64,000 nucleotides of DNA from Phocoena phocoena (Eukaryota > Chordata > Mammalia > Artiodactyla > Phocoenidae): positions 29,225,818 to 29,289,817 of the forward strand of contig NC_089239.1 in the NCBI RefSeq assembly GCF_963924675.1. The letters run 5' to 3'. The notes below the pieces were generated by a model. It saw only the letters and a program-made list of their open reading frames with translations. It searched no databases and was not told where the DNA came from. A program made the translations under genes and the position numbers. Within the stretch, counting starts at the first letter, position 1; each line of letters begins with the position of its first letter. Below are positions 47,068-57,975 of this stretch, one piece after another.

Positions 47068-47360
47068 GGGCTTCCCTGAGGGCGCAGTGGTTAAGAATCC
47101 GCCTGCCAACGCGGGGGACACGGGTTCAAGCCCTGGTCCGGGAAGATCCCACATGCCGCGGAGCAGCTAAGTCAGTGCACCACAACTACTGAGCCTGTGC
47201 TCTAGAACCCACGAACCACAATTACTAAGCCCACGTGCCACAACTACTGAAGCCTGCATGCCTAGAGCCATGCTATGCGATGAAGAGTAGACCCCGCTAG
47301 CTGCAAGTAGAGAAAGCCTGCGCACAGCAATGAAGACCCAATGCAGACAAAAAAAAAAAA
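47068..47360 (+). mobile_element. CHR-1-like (long) tRNA SINE
   Basis: A full-length long-form CHR SINE: head with A box ('gggcgcagtgg') and B box (ggttcaagccc), a middle built from 'ccacaactactgagcc'-like units, and a poly(A) tail. A 17-bp duplication with one mismatch, aaggatagata[c/t]agatg, lies at 47051-47067 and 47361-47377. It is moderately diverged. Confidence 0.95.
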
Positions 47361-47377
47361 AAGGATAGATATAGATG

Positions 47378-47993
47378 TAGTTAGCAATAGAGAAACAGAT
47401 ACAAACATGGATATAAATTCCACGCAAACTTTCCTGTTATGCTATAAAACTGTAATATTCCCAGATATAGTTTCTTCTTGATAAATAAAAAAGAATAATG
47501 ATACTGATATTTTATTCAATTTAAACCACAACTATACTTTCTGGACTTGTGGGTGTTCCGTATTCTGGGAAGCTACGCCATAGAGTTTTAATTATTTACC
47601 GTAAAGTTTACCCAGTTGTATTAACATTCACACTGAAGAATGACCCTGAATAATCTCAGGGCAATTTCTTCCAATAAGTTTTCTTTCTATACAGCCTGAG
47701 CTCACATAGCTCTTTGACTGAAGAGCTAATTGACTAATTGGTCAAAAAGAATCCAAGTATTTTTCACAACTGCATTTTAATTTAATGATAAGATGTTTCA
47801 CTTAATCCCCTAACCACAAGAAAAGTACAACAAACAGTTTGTTTGTTTTCAGCCAGCGTGTAGACACCTAGGAGCTCAGTAGACCTTTAAAGGCCTGGGA
47901 CTAGATGGAAATTCTTCTCCTGGTAGTTTTAAACATATTTTTGAAGTCAAAGAGTAGGTCACTAAGAACATGCGGTAATAAAAGAGATGCCAT
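47378..47993. other. Single-copy sequence, no gene seen
   Basis: Spacer between two SINEs. Nothing recognised. Confidence 0.45.
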
Positions 47994-48011
47994 AAGGATT
48001 GATCTGCTCTC

Positions 48012-48370
48012 AGGGACTTCCCTGGTGGTGCAGTGGTTAAGAATCCACCTGCCAATGCAGGGGACACTGGTTCGAGCTCTGGTCCAGGAAGATCCCACAT
48101 GCCGTGGAGCAACTAAGCCTGTGTGCCACAACTACTGAGACTGAGCTCTAGAGCCCGCGAGCCACAACTACTGAGCCCACGTGCCACAACTACTGAAGCC
48201 CGTGAGCCTAGAGCCCGTGCTCCACGACAAGAGACGCCACCACAATGAGAAGCCCGCATACCACAATGAAGAGTAGCCTCTGCTCGCCACAACTAGAGAA
48301 AGCCTGTGCATAGCAACAAAGACCTAACGCAGCCAAAAGTAAATAAATAAATAGATTTAAAAAAAATAAA
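48012..48370 (+). mobile_element. CHR-1-like (long) tRNA SINE
   Basis: A full-length long form with an extra copy of the middle 'ccacaactactgagcc' unit, ending in (aaat)n and A-rich sequence. An 18-bp duplication with one mismatch, aag[g/a]attgatctgctctc, lies at 47994-48011 and 48371-48388. A box 'tggtgcagtgg' and B box 'ggttcgagctc' are present. Minus frames 47876-48131 are antisense readings. Confidence 0.96.
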
Positions 48371-48388
48371 AAGAATTGATCTGCTCTC

Positions 48389-48690
48389 TTTATAAGTGAA
48401 GTACCAGACCTGGATAAAATTTACATGACTTAAACATAACAGGAAAAATGATAGTTCTAACAAAAGATTCTATGACAAAAAAAAAGAAAGGAGGCCACAG
48501 CACAAGAAAGAGGAGGAAAATTACTTTACTGCCGAAAGTAGAAAGGTATTTCAGAAGGGTATGCTTTATAAGACCAATAGAACGTAAGATATTTGTTGAA
48601 AAATGATGTATGAAATACTAGATTTTTAAACCAGAGGCAGATTCCAAAAGAAATATGACCAAGCAACAAGCCCAAAGTAAAGGTGAGTCA
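48389..48690. other. Single-copy sequence, no gene seen
   Basis: Spacer. An A run at about 48477-48485 is the only feature. Confidence 0.45.
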
Positions 48691-48702
48691 AATGAAAAAG
48701 GA

Positions 48703-48905
48703 GGGCTTCCCTGGTGGCGCAGTGGTTGAGCGTCCGCCTGCCAATGCAGGGGACACAGGTTCGTGCCCCGGTCTGGGAAGATCCCACATGCCGCGGAGCG
48801 GCTGGGCCTGTGAGCCATGGCCGCTGAGCCTGTGCGTCCGGAGCCTGTGCAACGGGAGAGGCCCCAGCAGTGAGAGGCCCGCGTACCACAAAAAAAAAAA
48901 AAAAA
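48703..48905 (+). mobile_element. CHR-2-like tRNA SINE
   Basis: A full-length short form with both promoter boxes. A 12-bp duplication, aatgaaaaagga, lies at 48691-48702 and 48906-48917. It has a small internal deletion ('gcctgtgcaacggg') relative to the copy at 18.7 kb. Frames of up to 133 codons on the minus strand (48626-49027) come from it. Confidence 0.95.
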
Positions 48906-48917
48906 AATGAAAAAGGA

Positions 48918-49351
48918 ATGGTTTGTATATAATAGAAGCAAGTTTGATTATAGAAATTTAACAAGCAGTAGAACTGGCAATGAACAGAAATAACTTCAGA
49001 AAACTGAATTACTAGCGTGGATGACAAGCTTGAGAAACTCCCCAGTTTTCATGAGCAAGAAAGACAAAGAGGTAAACAAAATCTGAGAGAAGGTATAAAG
49101 TGGGAACAAGGGGCATGAAACGACATCTAATTCGTGTTCTTGGAAAACAACACAGAGCACCGCAAATAGAAGGAACACTAAAAACATAGTAGAAAAATAA
49201 TTCCTGGGGCCAAAGACTTGACTCTCCCAGTTAAAGAGCATTCTGAATAGCAGTAAAATTATTTTTAAAAAATTAAACATTTAGATCCCATCAAACGAAA
49301 GCGTTCCCTTGAAGCGAGAGAAAAGAATTACAGACATTAAATTTTTAAAAG
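48918..49351. other. Single-copy sequence, no gene seen
   Basis: Nothing recognised. Confidence 0.45.
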
Positions 49352-49363
49352 TAGACCAAATCC

Positions 49364-49494
49364 AGCAGTGAGAAGCCCACGCACTGCAACGAAGAGTGGC
49401 CCCCGCTGGCCGCAACGAGAGAAAGCCCAAGCGTGCAGCCACAAAGACCCAATGCAGCCAAAATTAAATAAAAATAAAATAAATTAAAACAAAT
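49364..49494 (+). mobile_element. CHR-1-like SINE, 5'-truncated
   Basis: Only the 3' part is present, starting 'agcagtgagaagcccacgca' and ending in an A/T-rich tail. A perfect 12-bp duplication (tagaccaaatcc, 49352-49363 and 49495-49506) shows it inserted in this truncated state. It lacks the Pol III promoter. Confidence 0.92.
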
Positions 49495-49597
49495 TAGACC
49501 AAATCCGAAAGAGCTGAAGTCAGATGTCTTCTTCCCAACATCAAATAGTCTTCCACAATTATCCTGGAAAAGTTGATGACTTAAAATCCTATATTCA

Positions 49598-49660
49598 GTA
49601 ATTCATTCAACAAATATTTATCAAGGACCAATTTGTACCACACATGGGGCTAGAGTTCAT
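49598..49660 (-). mobile_element. L2 3' end scrap, antisense
   Basis: 'cattcaacaaatatttatca' followed by 'aggaccaatttgtacca' matches the reverse of the L2 3' terminus. Short. Confidence 0.55.
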
Positions 49661-50803
49661 GTTCGACTTAGGGAACTTCCTGCTAAATTCATGCTTGAAG
49701 GTGATAGGAGGCTTAGGAAGTAAGTCTCCTAACCTCCCTTTGCAGGGTGGCATTTGTAAGCATTGTAGCCTACGAACAGATAAATGCCACCAGGGAACCC
49801 CAAAGAAAAGTGGCAAAAGTGTGTAACTAGAAAATAATCGACCAGACACGTCGACTGCCCCTGTCATCGGGGTAGAGAACTAAGACCCCATCTTCCTTTC
49901 CCTCCAAGTAGGAAAACCCGTGTGTGTTAGTCCAGAACATGTGCTTACACTGGAAATGGGAGAAGGGCCCAGGGAGAAAGGATTCGGTTTTCCTTGAATG
50001 ACAGGAAGGACTTTGCTAACGAGAGACAGTAAATGCCTTGGTTCTGTAAGTAACACAACTGCTTAGGGCTGGATCCTGCCCTGGTGAATGCCACATATTC
50101 CCAGAAAACAGCATAACTGAGCTCTCTTCTCCCAGAGCCCAGGATCTCCTCTCCAATACCCTGGGTCTTGAGAAGGCTCATGGTCTCCTAGAACACAGCT
50201 TCCTTTTTGATGCTTCTGCCACTGGGTCCCTTTCCCTGTGTTTGTAAAGTTTCTATGTATCAGCGGCCATGGGTGCATTACAGCACAAACCTGCTGCTTT
50301 AGGACTTGGTCCAGGGGAAAGCTTTGCATACTGACCATCAGTCGGTGCCCCTCTATGAACCCAGACAAAGCCCCAAGGGACTATCATAGTCTGTAGTCAC
50401 AGATCTGATCATTATCAGTGTCGGTTAAGTTCTGTCATTCAGCTGAAGTATAGAAGGCTTGATGAAGAGCACAGAATAACATTTAAACATACTATTTTTC
50501 TGAATAAGTTCTAATTCGGTTATAAACCAGAATGCAAATATCTTAATGTTTACATATTGACGGATATCTCATCTGAAATAAGAACATTCATCCAAAATTT
50601 CAGAATAATTAGTAAAAGCTGGTACTATCTTAAAAGAAATAGATGTAATAATTGGCCTGTATTTCACAAGGGTGTCAATAGAGTTTTGTTTTTGTTTGTA
50701 ATTACTGAGGGTTGTTTGTTTTTTTTTACTGCTCATTAGAAAATATAGCTTCAAAAATGTTTCTGAAATTGGTAACTGAAGATCATATAAACACAATATA
50801 ATA
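49661..50803. other. Single-copy sequence, no gene seen
   Basis: About 1.1 kb with no repeat or exon recognised. The 101-codon frame at 50063-50368 (minus) has no known motif. Confidence 0.5.
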
Positions 50804-51164
50804 GTCTGCTCAGGCTATTATAACAAAATATCACAGACTGAGTCACTTAAACAACAGATATGTACTTTCTCACAGTTTTGGAGGCTGGAAGTCCAAGATC
50901 AAGGCTCTGGATGAGTTGGTTTCTGGTGAGAACGCTCTTTCCACTATGTCCTCACAGGACCTGTCCTCAGTGCAAGCTTGGGGAGTGAGAACTGGATTCC
51001 TGGTGTCTCTTCTTCTAAGGACGTGGATCCTTTTCCCATCAGGGCACCACCCTTATGATGTCATTCAAACTTAATTTCTTCCTTTACTCCAAGTACAGAC
51101 ACATGGGGGGGGTAAGGCTTTAGCATGTGAATTTGGGGGGGAAACAGACCTTTAGTTTATAACA
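50804..51164 (-). mobile_element. MaLR LTR, MLT1-like, antisense
   Basis: The reverse of the LTR type seen at 6050: 'caggctattataacaaaata', 'agttttggaggctggaagtc', 'tgtcctcacaggacctgtc' and a terminal 'tgtgaatttgggggggaaac'. Near complete, about 360 bp. It contains two runs of G (about 51105-51112 and 51134-51141). Confidence 0.8.
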
Positions 51165-51552
51165 GACAACATGTATAGTCTCTATATTAGACAAGAGGTG
51201 TACTATATGATAAAAAAATAAGGACAGAGTAAGAAAGCACAGAAAGATGACATGAAATAGACTATCTGTTAAGACTTTGGACAAAATGGAAAAAAATCTT
51301 CTCTTTCAAGGGCAAGACTCTCAGACTGAATGATTTCATTTTCAAAATAAGTTGACAACACCACCAAAACAGCTTACAAAAGCCACACTAAGATACTCAT
51401 AAGCTGTGTCAAGCCATGATAATCAAAACAAGAGGATTACTACATTAATAACCACACAGAATTCAAAGTTAAAGAGAGATTTTACATGAGTGGGTGTCAT
51501 CCATTAGGAAGATGTAACAGGAGAAAAGTATCCGCCCAGAAACATGTACCAT
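51165..51552. other. Single-copy sequence, no gene seen
   Basis: Nothing firm. Part of 51240-51460 could be a very old L1 scrap. Confidence 0.35.
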
Positions 51553-51567
51553 AGAAATATATAATGC

Positions 51568-51771
51568 GGGGCTTCCCTGGTGGCGCAGTGGTTGGGTGTC
51601 CGCCTGCCGATGCAGGGGACGCAGGTTCGTGCCCCGGTCCGGGAAGATCCCACATGCCGCGGAGCGGCTGGGCCCGTGAGCCATGGCCGCTGAGCCTGCG
51701 CGTCCGGAGCCTGTCCTCTGCAACGGGACAGGCCACGACAGTGAGAGGCCCACGTACCGCAAAAAAAAAAA
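51568..51771 (+). mobile_element. CHR-2-like tRNA SINE, well preserved
   Basis: A full-length copy with both promoter boxes and a poly(A) tail. A perfect 15-bp duplication, agaaatatataatgc, lies at 51553-51567 and 51772-51786. It is very similar to the copy at 18.7 kb. Minus frames up to 112 codons (51469-51818) are antisense readings. Confidence 0.97.
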
Positions 51772-51786
51772 AGAAATATATAATGC

Positions 51787-52345
51787 AGTATGTATGTATA
51801 CATACACATATTTATCATAGAAATATTACATAATGCAAAGACATTTGTTAAAAAGGAGAAATAATAGGCATAAAGGGAAACCTCATATACTCTTCGGCAT
51901 TTTAAGCAAGCAAGATATAGGAAACCTATACCGAATGCATTTTAATAGATTATGTACCATACAATCAGTATGATTTGTTTTTACCTGCAACATTTGAGAA
52001 AAACAAATGAAAATGTATTTGAACTAATAAGAGAGCAGTGGGATATATAAGTTACAAAATATTACACAAAAATCAAGCTTCCCTTTATACCAGAAATAAT
52101 GGTCAGATAAACATAATGAAAAATAACCTATTCACAAAAAGTTATTAAAAAATACTGCCTAGAAAATAAACTTTAAAAAAACATATGCATGACTAGAGGA
52201 AGAAAACTATAGAATCAGAGAGAATGTCCTAGAAGATGATCTAAATAAACAGAGAATCCATAAATGGTAAGGAATCAATATGATGAATAGTCCACTTTTT
52301 CCAAATTAATTTATAAATTTTATGTTATTTCTTTCATAGAATCTT
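51787..52345 (+). mobile_element. Probable old L1 ORF2 scrap in AT-rich DNA
   Basis: 'cttccctttataccagaaat', 'aaactatagaatcagagaga', 'gatctaaataaacagagaat' and 'gaatagtccactttttccaa' in order are like the middle of L1 ORF2, but divergence is high. The first 250 bp are unassigned. Confidence 0.4.
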
Positions 52346-52745
52346 ATTAGTTTGATAGCGCTGTCATAACAAAATACCATCCATTGGGGCTTAAACAACA
52401 GACACGTATTTCTCAGTTAGGGAGAACGGAAGTCCAGACTGAAGATGTTGGCAGGTGTGGTTTCTCCTGAGGCCTCTCTCCTTGGCTTGCAAACAGCTGC
52501 CTTATTCTTGGGTCCTCTGTTCATGGTCTTTCCTCTGTGCACACGCATCCCTGGTGTCTGTGAGTCCAAGCGTCCTCTCCTTGTCAGGACACCAGTCGTA
52601 TTGGATTACAGCTCACCCTAATGTTCTCATGGAACCTAAATTACCTTTCTAGAGGTCCCGTCTCCAAATATAGTCACCCTGTAAATTCCTAGGAATTAGG
52701 ACTTCAACACGTGCATTTTGTGAGGATATAATTCAGCCCATAACA
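52346..52745 (-). mobile_element. MaLR LTR, MLT1-like, antisense
   Basis: 'ctgtcataacaaaataccat', 'gggcttaaacaacagacacg', 'catccctggtgtctgtgag', 'gtctccaaatatagtcaccc' and a terminal 'ataattcagcccataaca' give the full reverse of an MLT1-type LTR. Frame 52455-52652 lies inside and is not a gene. Confidence 0.85.
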
Positions 52746-53300
52746 AGGATGCAGCAGAGACTTACTGAATAATTACCAGTCCTGTCTGCTTCCTTCGCAG
52801 CTGATTTGGACACAAAACTGGATTCTACTCCAGCGGTTTATGGGTGGAAGTAAGATGCTCCATTTCAGGCCAGGTCATCAAAGACACTGGGTTGTCCCAG
52901 CTCTCTCTCCTGCCTACTGTGATGTTGGAAGACTTCTGTTTTAGTGACAACATCACAAAACAAAAGCTGCCTGGATCTCAGAGTAACCTTTAGGAGGTGA
53001 GTGCGCCCCCAACCTGCATCAGGCTGTGCTAGAAACAAGCAACAAACCAGTGTTTCTGTTGGGTCCATGGAGTTTTCTTTCGTGCTGCAACAAATGCAAG
53101 CTACTGGAGAATTACACAGAATACACAAAGCGCTACCTATTCTGGAACATTCTTCTCCACTGGAAAATTTAAAAACCCTTCATGATTCTTAGTTGTATCT
53201 CCCACTAAGCATTTAAAGATTGTATTGAAAAGAGGTGTCAGTCTAATAAATAGTAAAAATATTAAGCCCTATCAGTACCAGTTACTGATGAAAAACCTTA
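52746..53300. other. Single-copy sequence, no gene seen
   Basis: Nothing recognised. Frames 52865-53128 (minus) and 53001-53192 (plus) have no known motif. Confidence 0.45.
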
Positions 53301-53557
53301 TGCTATAAACTGAATATTTGTATACCTCCAAATTTATTTGTTGAAACCTAACCACCAGTGTGATGGTATTAGGGGGTGGGGCTTTTGTGAGGTGGTTAGG
53401 CCATGAGGGTGGAGCTTTCATGAATGGGATTAGCGGCCTTAGAAAAGAGATCCCAGAGAGCTCCCTCACCCCTTCTGCCAAGTGAGGACACAGAAAAAAG
53501 TTGGCAGTCTGTGAACCAGGAAGAGGGCTCACACCCGATACTGAATCTGCCAGCATC

Positions 53558-53859
53558 ATTTTTTTTTAAACAGAAACCACTCCAGGTATTTATTTATTTA
53601 TTTTTATTTATTTTTTTATTTTTGGCTGCATTGGGTCTTCATTGTGGTGCGCGGGCTTCTCATTGAGGTGACTTCTCTTGTTGAGGAGCACAGGCTCTAG
53701 GCACGCAGGCTTCAGTAGTTGTGGGACACGGGCTCAGTAGTTGTGGCTCATGGGCTTAGTTGCTCCTCAGCATGTGGGATCTTCCCAGACCAGGGCTCGA
53801 ACCCATGTCCCCTGCATTGGCAGGTGGATTCTTAACCATTGCACCACCAGGGAAGCCCA
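53558..53859 (-). mobile_element. CHR-1-like SINE A of stacked pair, antisense
   Basis: A long-form CHR SINE in minus orientation. The left end has T-rich sequence with a non-SINE-looking segment, 'aaacagaaaccactccagg' (about 53568-53586), and then (attt)n; this may be tail-derived or transduced sequence. Target copies tgccagcatc (53548-53557) and tgccagtatc (53860-53869) bracket it. Confidence 0.93.
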
Positions 53860-53869
53860 TGCCAGTATC

Positions 53870-54179
53870 TTTTTTTTCTTTAATATCCAAAAAATATTTA
53901 TTTATTTATTTACAGCTGTGTTGGGTCTTCGTTGCTGCATGCGAGCTTTCTCTAGTTGCGGCGAGCAGGGGATACTCTTCATTGCAGTGTGCAGGCTTCT
54001 CATTGTGGTGGCTTCTCTTCTTGTGGAGCATGGGCTCCAGAGCGCAGGCTCTGTATTTGTGGCACATGGGCTTAGTTGCTCCGCGGCATGTGGGATCTTC
54101 CTGGACCAGGGCTAGAACCCATGTCCCCTGCATTGGCAGGTGGATTCTTAACCACTGTGCCACCAGGGAAGTCCCAATT
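53870..54179 (-). mobile_element. CHR-1-like SINE B of stacked pair, antisense
   Basis: A second long-form SINE in the same orientation, bracketed by tgccagtatc (53860-53869) and tgccagcatc (54180-54189). Its head ends 'accagggaagtcccaattt' at the right. It shares its left target copy with SINE A's right copy. The frames 53741-54260 (up to 166 codons) across both SINEs are not genes. Confidence 0.93.
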
Positions 54180-54292
54180 TGCCAGCATCTTGACCTTGGA
54201 CTTCCAGTCTCCAGAACTGTGAAAAGTAAATGTCTGTTGTTTAAACTACCCAGTCTATGATATTTTTGTTATGGCAGCCTGAGCTAAGACAA

Positions 54293-54475
54293 CCGACTTT
54301 ACATGCTGACCAATGTTATCGCAGAAAAAATAGCTTCTTTGAAGGTCTTTGCATAGAATGTATTCTAGAGAATCCCCAGTGATGAAAGTGAAAGAATACT
54401 ATGCCCTACATATAGAGCAAAGCCTTTAAATATGGTCAAAGTGTAAAGTGGAATCAAAATAAAATAGGAGGGAGG
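54293..54475. other. Single-copy spacer
   Basis: Nothing recognised. Confidence 0.45.
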
Positions 54476-55147
54476 TTCCTTAAAAACTAATAAAAAATAG
54501 CGTTACCATATGATCCTGCAATCCCACTCCTGGGCATATATCCAGAGAAAACTATAATTCAAAAAGATACATGCACCCCAGTGTTCAGTACAGCACAATT
54601 TTCAATGGCCAAGACCTGAAAACAACTGTCCACTGACAGATGAATGGATAAAGAAGATGTGGTACATATATACAACGGACTACTGCTCAGCCATAAAAAA
54701 GAATGAATAATGCCACTTGCAGCAACGTGGATTGACCTAGAGGTTATCACAGTAAGTGAAGCAAGTCAGACAGAGAAAGACAAATATCATACGATATCAC
54801 TTTATATGTGGAATCTAAAAAAAAAGATACAAATGGACTTATTTACAAACAGAAATAGACCCACAGACATAGACAGAGAAAACAAACTTATGGCTACCAA
54901 AGGGGAAAGGTAGGGGAGGAATAAATTAGGAGGTTGGGATTAACACATACACACTACTATATACAAAATAGTTAACCAACAAGTACCTACACTATAGCAC
55001 AGGGAACCGTACTCAATATTTTGTAATAACCTATAAGGGAAAGGAATTTGAAAAAGAATGGATGTATGTACACAACAGAATAACTGTGCTATACACCTGA
55101 AACTAACCCGACATTATAAATCAACTATACTTTAATTGAAAAAAAAT
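54476..55147 (+). mobile_element. LINE-1 3' end (ORF2 tail, 3' UTR, poly(A))
   Basis: A well-preserved cetartiodactyl L1 3' end: 'accatatgatcctgcaatcc', 'tgggcatatatccagagaaa', 'atgaatggataaagaagatg', then 3' UTR 'tgggattaacacatacacac', 'gtaataacctataagggaaa' and 'gctatacacctgaaactaac', ending in 'ttaattgaaaaaaaa'. ORF2 C-terminal sequence is recognisable but interrupted by stops. 5'-truncated; no clear target duplication seen. Confidence 0.93.
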
Positions 55148-57975
55148 TCCCTTGCATAAATTTGTACTATTTTGACTGTCCCTTTGAACCTGTTACATCA
55201 TCTGCCTTGAGCCCTCATATCATGAATAAAAAAATCCCTTAACACACACTAGTGCCTGAGATGCAGCTGCAGCCACATATCCATAAATATAACCATCTAC
55301 TGACAAGGAAATCATGACCGGATACACAATCATCAACTTGTAAATCTCCAAGCTACTGGAGTCCGAGGAAAGGCTCAGTGGTGTTTCAGTGGACATATGG
55401 TAGAGCCCATTTCTCTGCCAACTTCTACTCTAATTCCATCTAAAATTATCCTCCACCTGAAAAGCTGGGGACTTTTAAAATTGTTTCCGTGCTTTTTAAA
55501 GGTAGACATCCAAGGACACAGAGACCTCTGAGCAGACATGCTGACTCACAGCCAAGCCCCATCACCAGGCACCTAGAGAAGAAGCTCTTTCCAAGAGAGT
55601 AATTGTGAGAAAAGCTTCAGTGCTTGTTAATGAAAAGCACCTCTGTTAATGAGTGTTGATAAAGATTATAATTAAAATTTAGCCTTTGAACACATGCATA
55701 CGCAAAGACTGAGAAATCTTTGGAAGCAGTCATGAAAAATCCTTGTAAAAAACCAAAACCTTTCCAAACCAGATTGGCATAAGGCAAGAATGGTGGCAAA
55801 TGGGCCAAAAAGATGAATTAAAAAAATATATATATGTAAGAAGATTTCCCTTAGCACAGTTAAGGGTTTTCATAATTGTTTTAATAAGGCTGTAAAAAGA
55901 AGTTACAGACAATGCACGTGCATGAACACATATGCACACACATCACACAAGGTGACTGTATCCCAAGTGGCATGAGGCTTTCATCTCCTTGGTAGAGTTT
56001 CAGTTATTCCCACTGCTTCCTTTTCACAGGTGTCACACCTGGAGTACATTTTAACTAGTAGCAGCACCAGCTGCTTGCATAGCACTCAAACCATGTGTAT
56101 TCGTTAATATTTTCTAGCTACCAGAACTACCAAGTGCCGTGTCAACAGTGGATATCTAGAGGACGCATATTGTGCTATCTGAAATTATCGTATAGATGTA
56201 AGCTACTGATTGTCCTGACGATGCTTTGGTACGGGCAGGGAAAATGCGTATGCCTTTGTTTTCCATTACGAATTTATCATCTAATATGGGACAGCAAAAG
56301 AGGCCTGAAATCGATAATATCAGGGACAGCCAACAGGCCCAAGATTATTCATACTAACCAAAAAAGTATTCTGAAACTTATAATAGCATGCAAATTTGTT
56401 TCTAACAAGACAAAGAATCCCTACCTTTTTTTATGTCATCTCCATCAATCTGAAAACAAAGTAAATTTAGACTGTAGTCAATCAAGATAAAACCCTGTGC
56501 ATCACAGGGGCCATACATGCCTGGCGTGGCTGGAGGACAGGTGGGCAGAGCCCTCATTTCAAGGGTAGAGAGAATGGCTTCATGTCAAAGAGCTCTCACT
56601 GCTGGAGTGGAAGGACTTGTTCAGGACAAGATATGGGGCTGTCCCTCTGATTTTCCCCAGATCAAACCCTCACCTCATCCTGGAGACATGCCAGAGAAAA
56701 CGGAAATGAAGAGAAATTAAGAAAATCAATAGAAGCAGCCACTTCTCTTTATCCTCAGAAATGAGTTGCAAGTCTAATAACAGTGGAGCATCAACGGAAT
56801 GGGACAGAAGCAGGGAAGGAGCCAGCCTTCCCTCCAATGACCCTGGGAACACGAAACAGACAGGCATCTTCAACAGTGAGCTGGGTCGGATTACACGAAG
56901 AACAGAAAGACAGAATGAGCGTGTAGGAGGGAGTCAGCAGTATCAGGAGAGACCGAACTGGGGAGCCAGAGCAGGAGAGGAACGAGCCGTGGTATTCTAC
57001 AAGTTCTGCCATGACCAGGAGGACACCTTCTGCAAACTTCTGCAAGCTCATGAGAAACAGTAGCTGGGGAAACTCAGACCTGATTGGGACTAAGAGGGAG
57101 TTGATTGGGAGTGGGGTTGGAAAGCAATGGAATATCTCTGTTAATTGTTTTATGACATTAATCTCACAGTGGGCAAGGAAACATGAATTTCACTTAGAGA
57201 AAATAAGCAACTGAACTATACCTTCAGGGCACTGACAGCGTAAGGTGCTAATTAGTGAGTGGACTTGTGTTCTGGGGAGGCTGAGGGGAAATACCAGGCC
57301 GCTTGTTCCCTCTCCCACACTGCACCACCCACCCCCTGCCCCCCACACCTGTCTGGCAGGCTTGACATCCACGTGTGAGGAAGCCTGTGTGGAGAAGGAG
57401 GGCGGGAATCCCGAGTTGCATCTACTTACATTATTAGCATGTGATAAAATTTAGAGGCAATAAACCAGGTATTTGGAATCTTTGGAAACGCTAATTTAGA
57501 ACTGAAGATTGCCATAGGCGAGAACAACTGGGGATAAAGGCACCTGATGAAAACATATGGAAAAAAATATACAGCATAAAAGTAAGCTATATAATTTAGA
57601 AGTGTATTAGAAAAGAGAATTCGCTTTAGAGAAAAGGAATCCATAGAAACAGACAAGAAGGAGCTACCAAATTATTAAGCTGTGCAGATGAACTAGACTG
57701 TAAGCTTTGCTGCCAAAAGAAATCTTCAAAATCTCTGTTCCTAACTGAGGCATGCCCTTCTCACAACTGGAGGTAAGGAGCAAGACGGATGCAGAGACTG
57801 GAATGTCTCTAGGAACACTGACTGGACACGGTGCACCTAATGTCCACTCATACTCTGTTGGTCAAAGCAAGGTACATGGTCAATTTGACAGTGAACGGGA
57901 ATAGAAATTAGGTGTCCCTTAAAGGGAAAAGGATGTGAAATAAGGTGAAAATAATAAAAATTATTACACAAATAC
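55148..57975. other. Repeat-poor single-copy block
   Basis: About 2.8 kb with no repeat or exon that I recognise. The longest frames (56095-56490, 131 codons; 56761-57063, 100 codons) have no known motif and no splice or polyadenylation context. A short microsatellite-like 'tatatatat' patch lies at about 55827-55836. Confidence 0.5.

Larger units (their letters stand above)
53301..54292 (+). mobile_element. MaLR LTR (MST/MLT1-like) split by two SINEs
   Basis: Left part 53301-53557: 'tgctataaactgaatatttg', 'gtgtgatggtattaggggg', 'catgaatgggattagcggcc', 'gagagctccctcacccctt'. Right part 54180-54292: 'cttgaccttggacttccag', 'ctccagaactgtg', 'gtctgttgtttaaactaccc', ending 'gagctaagacaa'. The two halves join exactly at the 'tgccagcatc' target site, which shows the LTR was whole before the SINEs arrived. 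Confidence 0.9.

Noticed and set aside
47051..49506. CRISPR-like spaced repeats
   Set aside because: The repeated units are full SINEs of 130-360 bp with individual target duplications in a mammalian genome.
53741..54260. 166- and 124-codon frames as genes
   Set aside because: They read through two antisense CHR SINEs and a MaLR LTR.
56761..57063. 100-codon frame as an exon
   Set aside because: No recognisable protein and no clear splice sites in frame.
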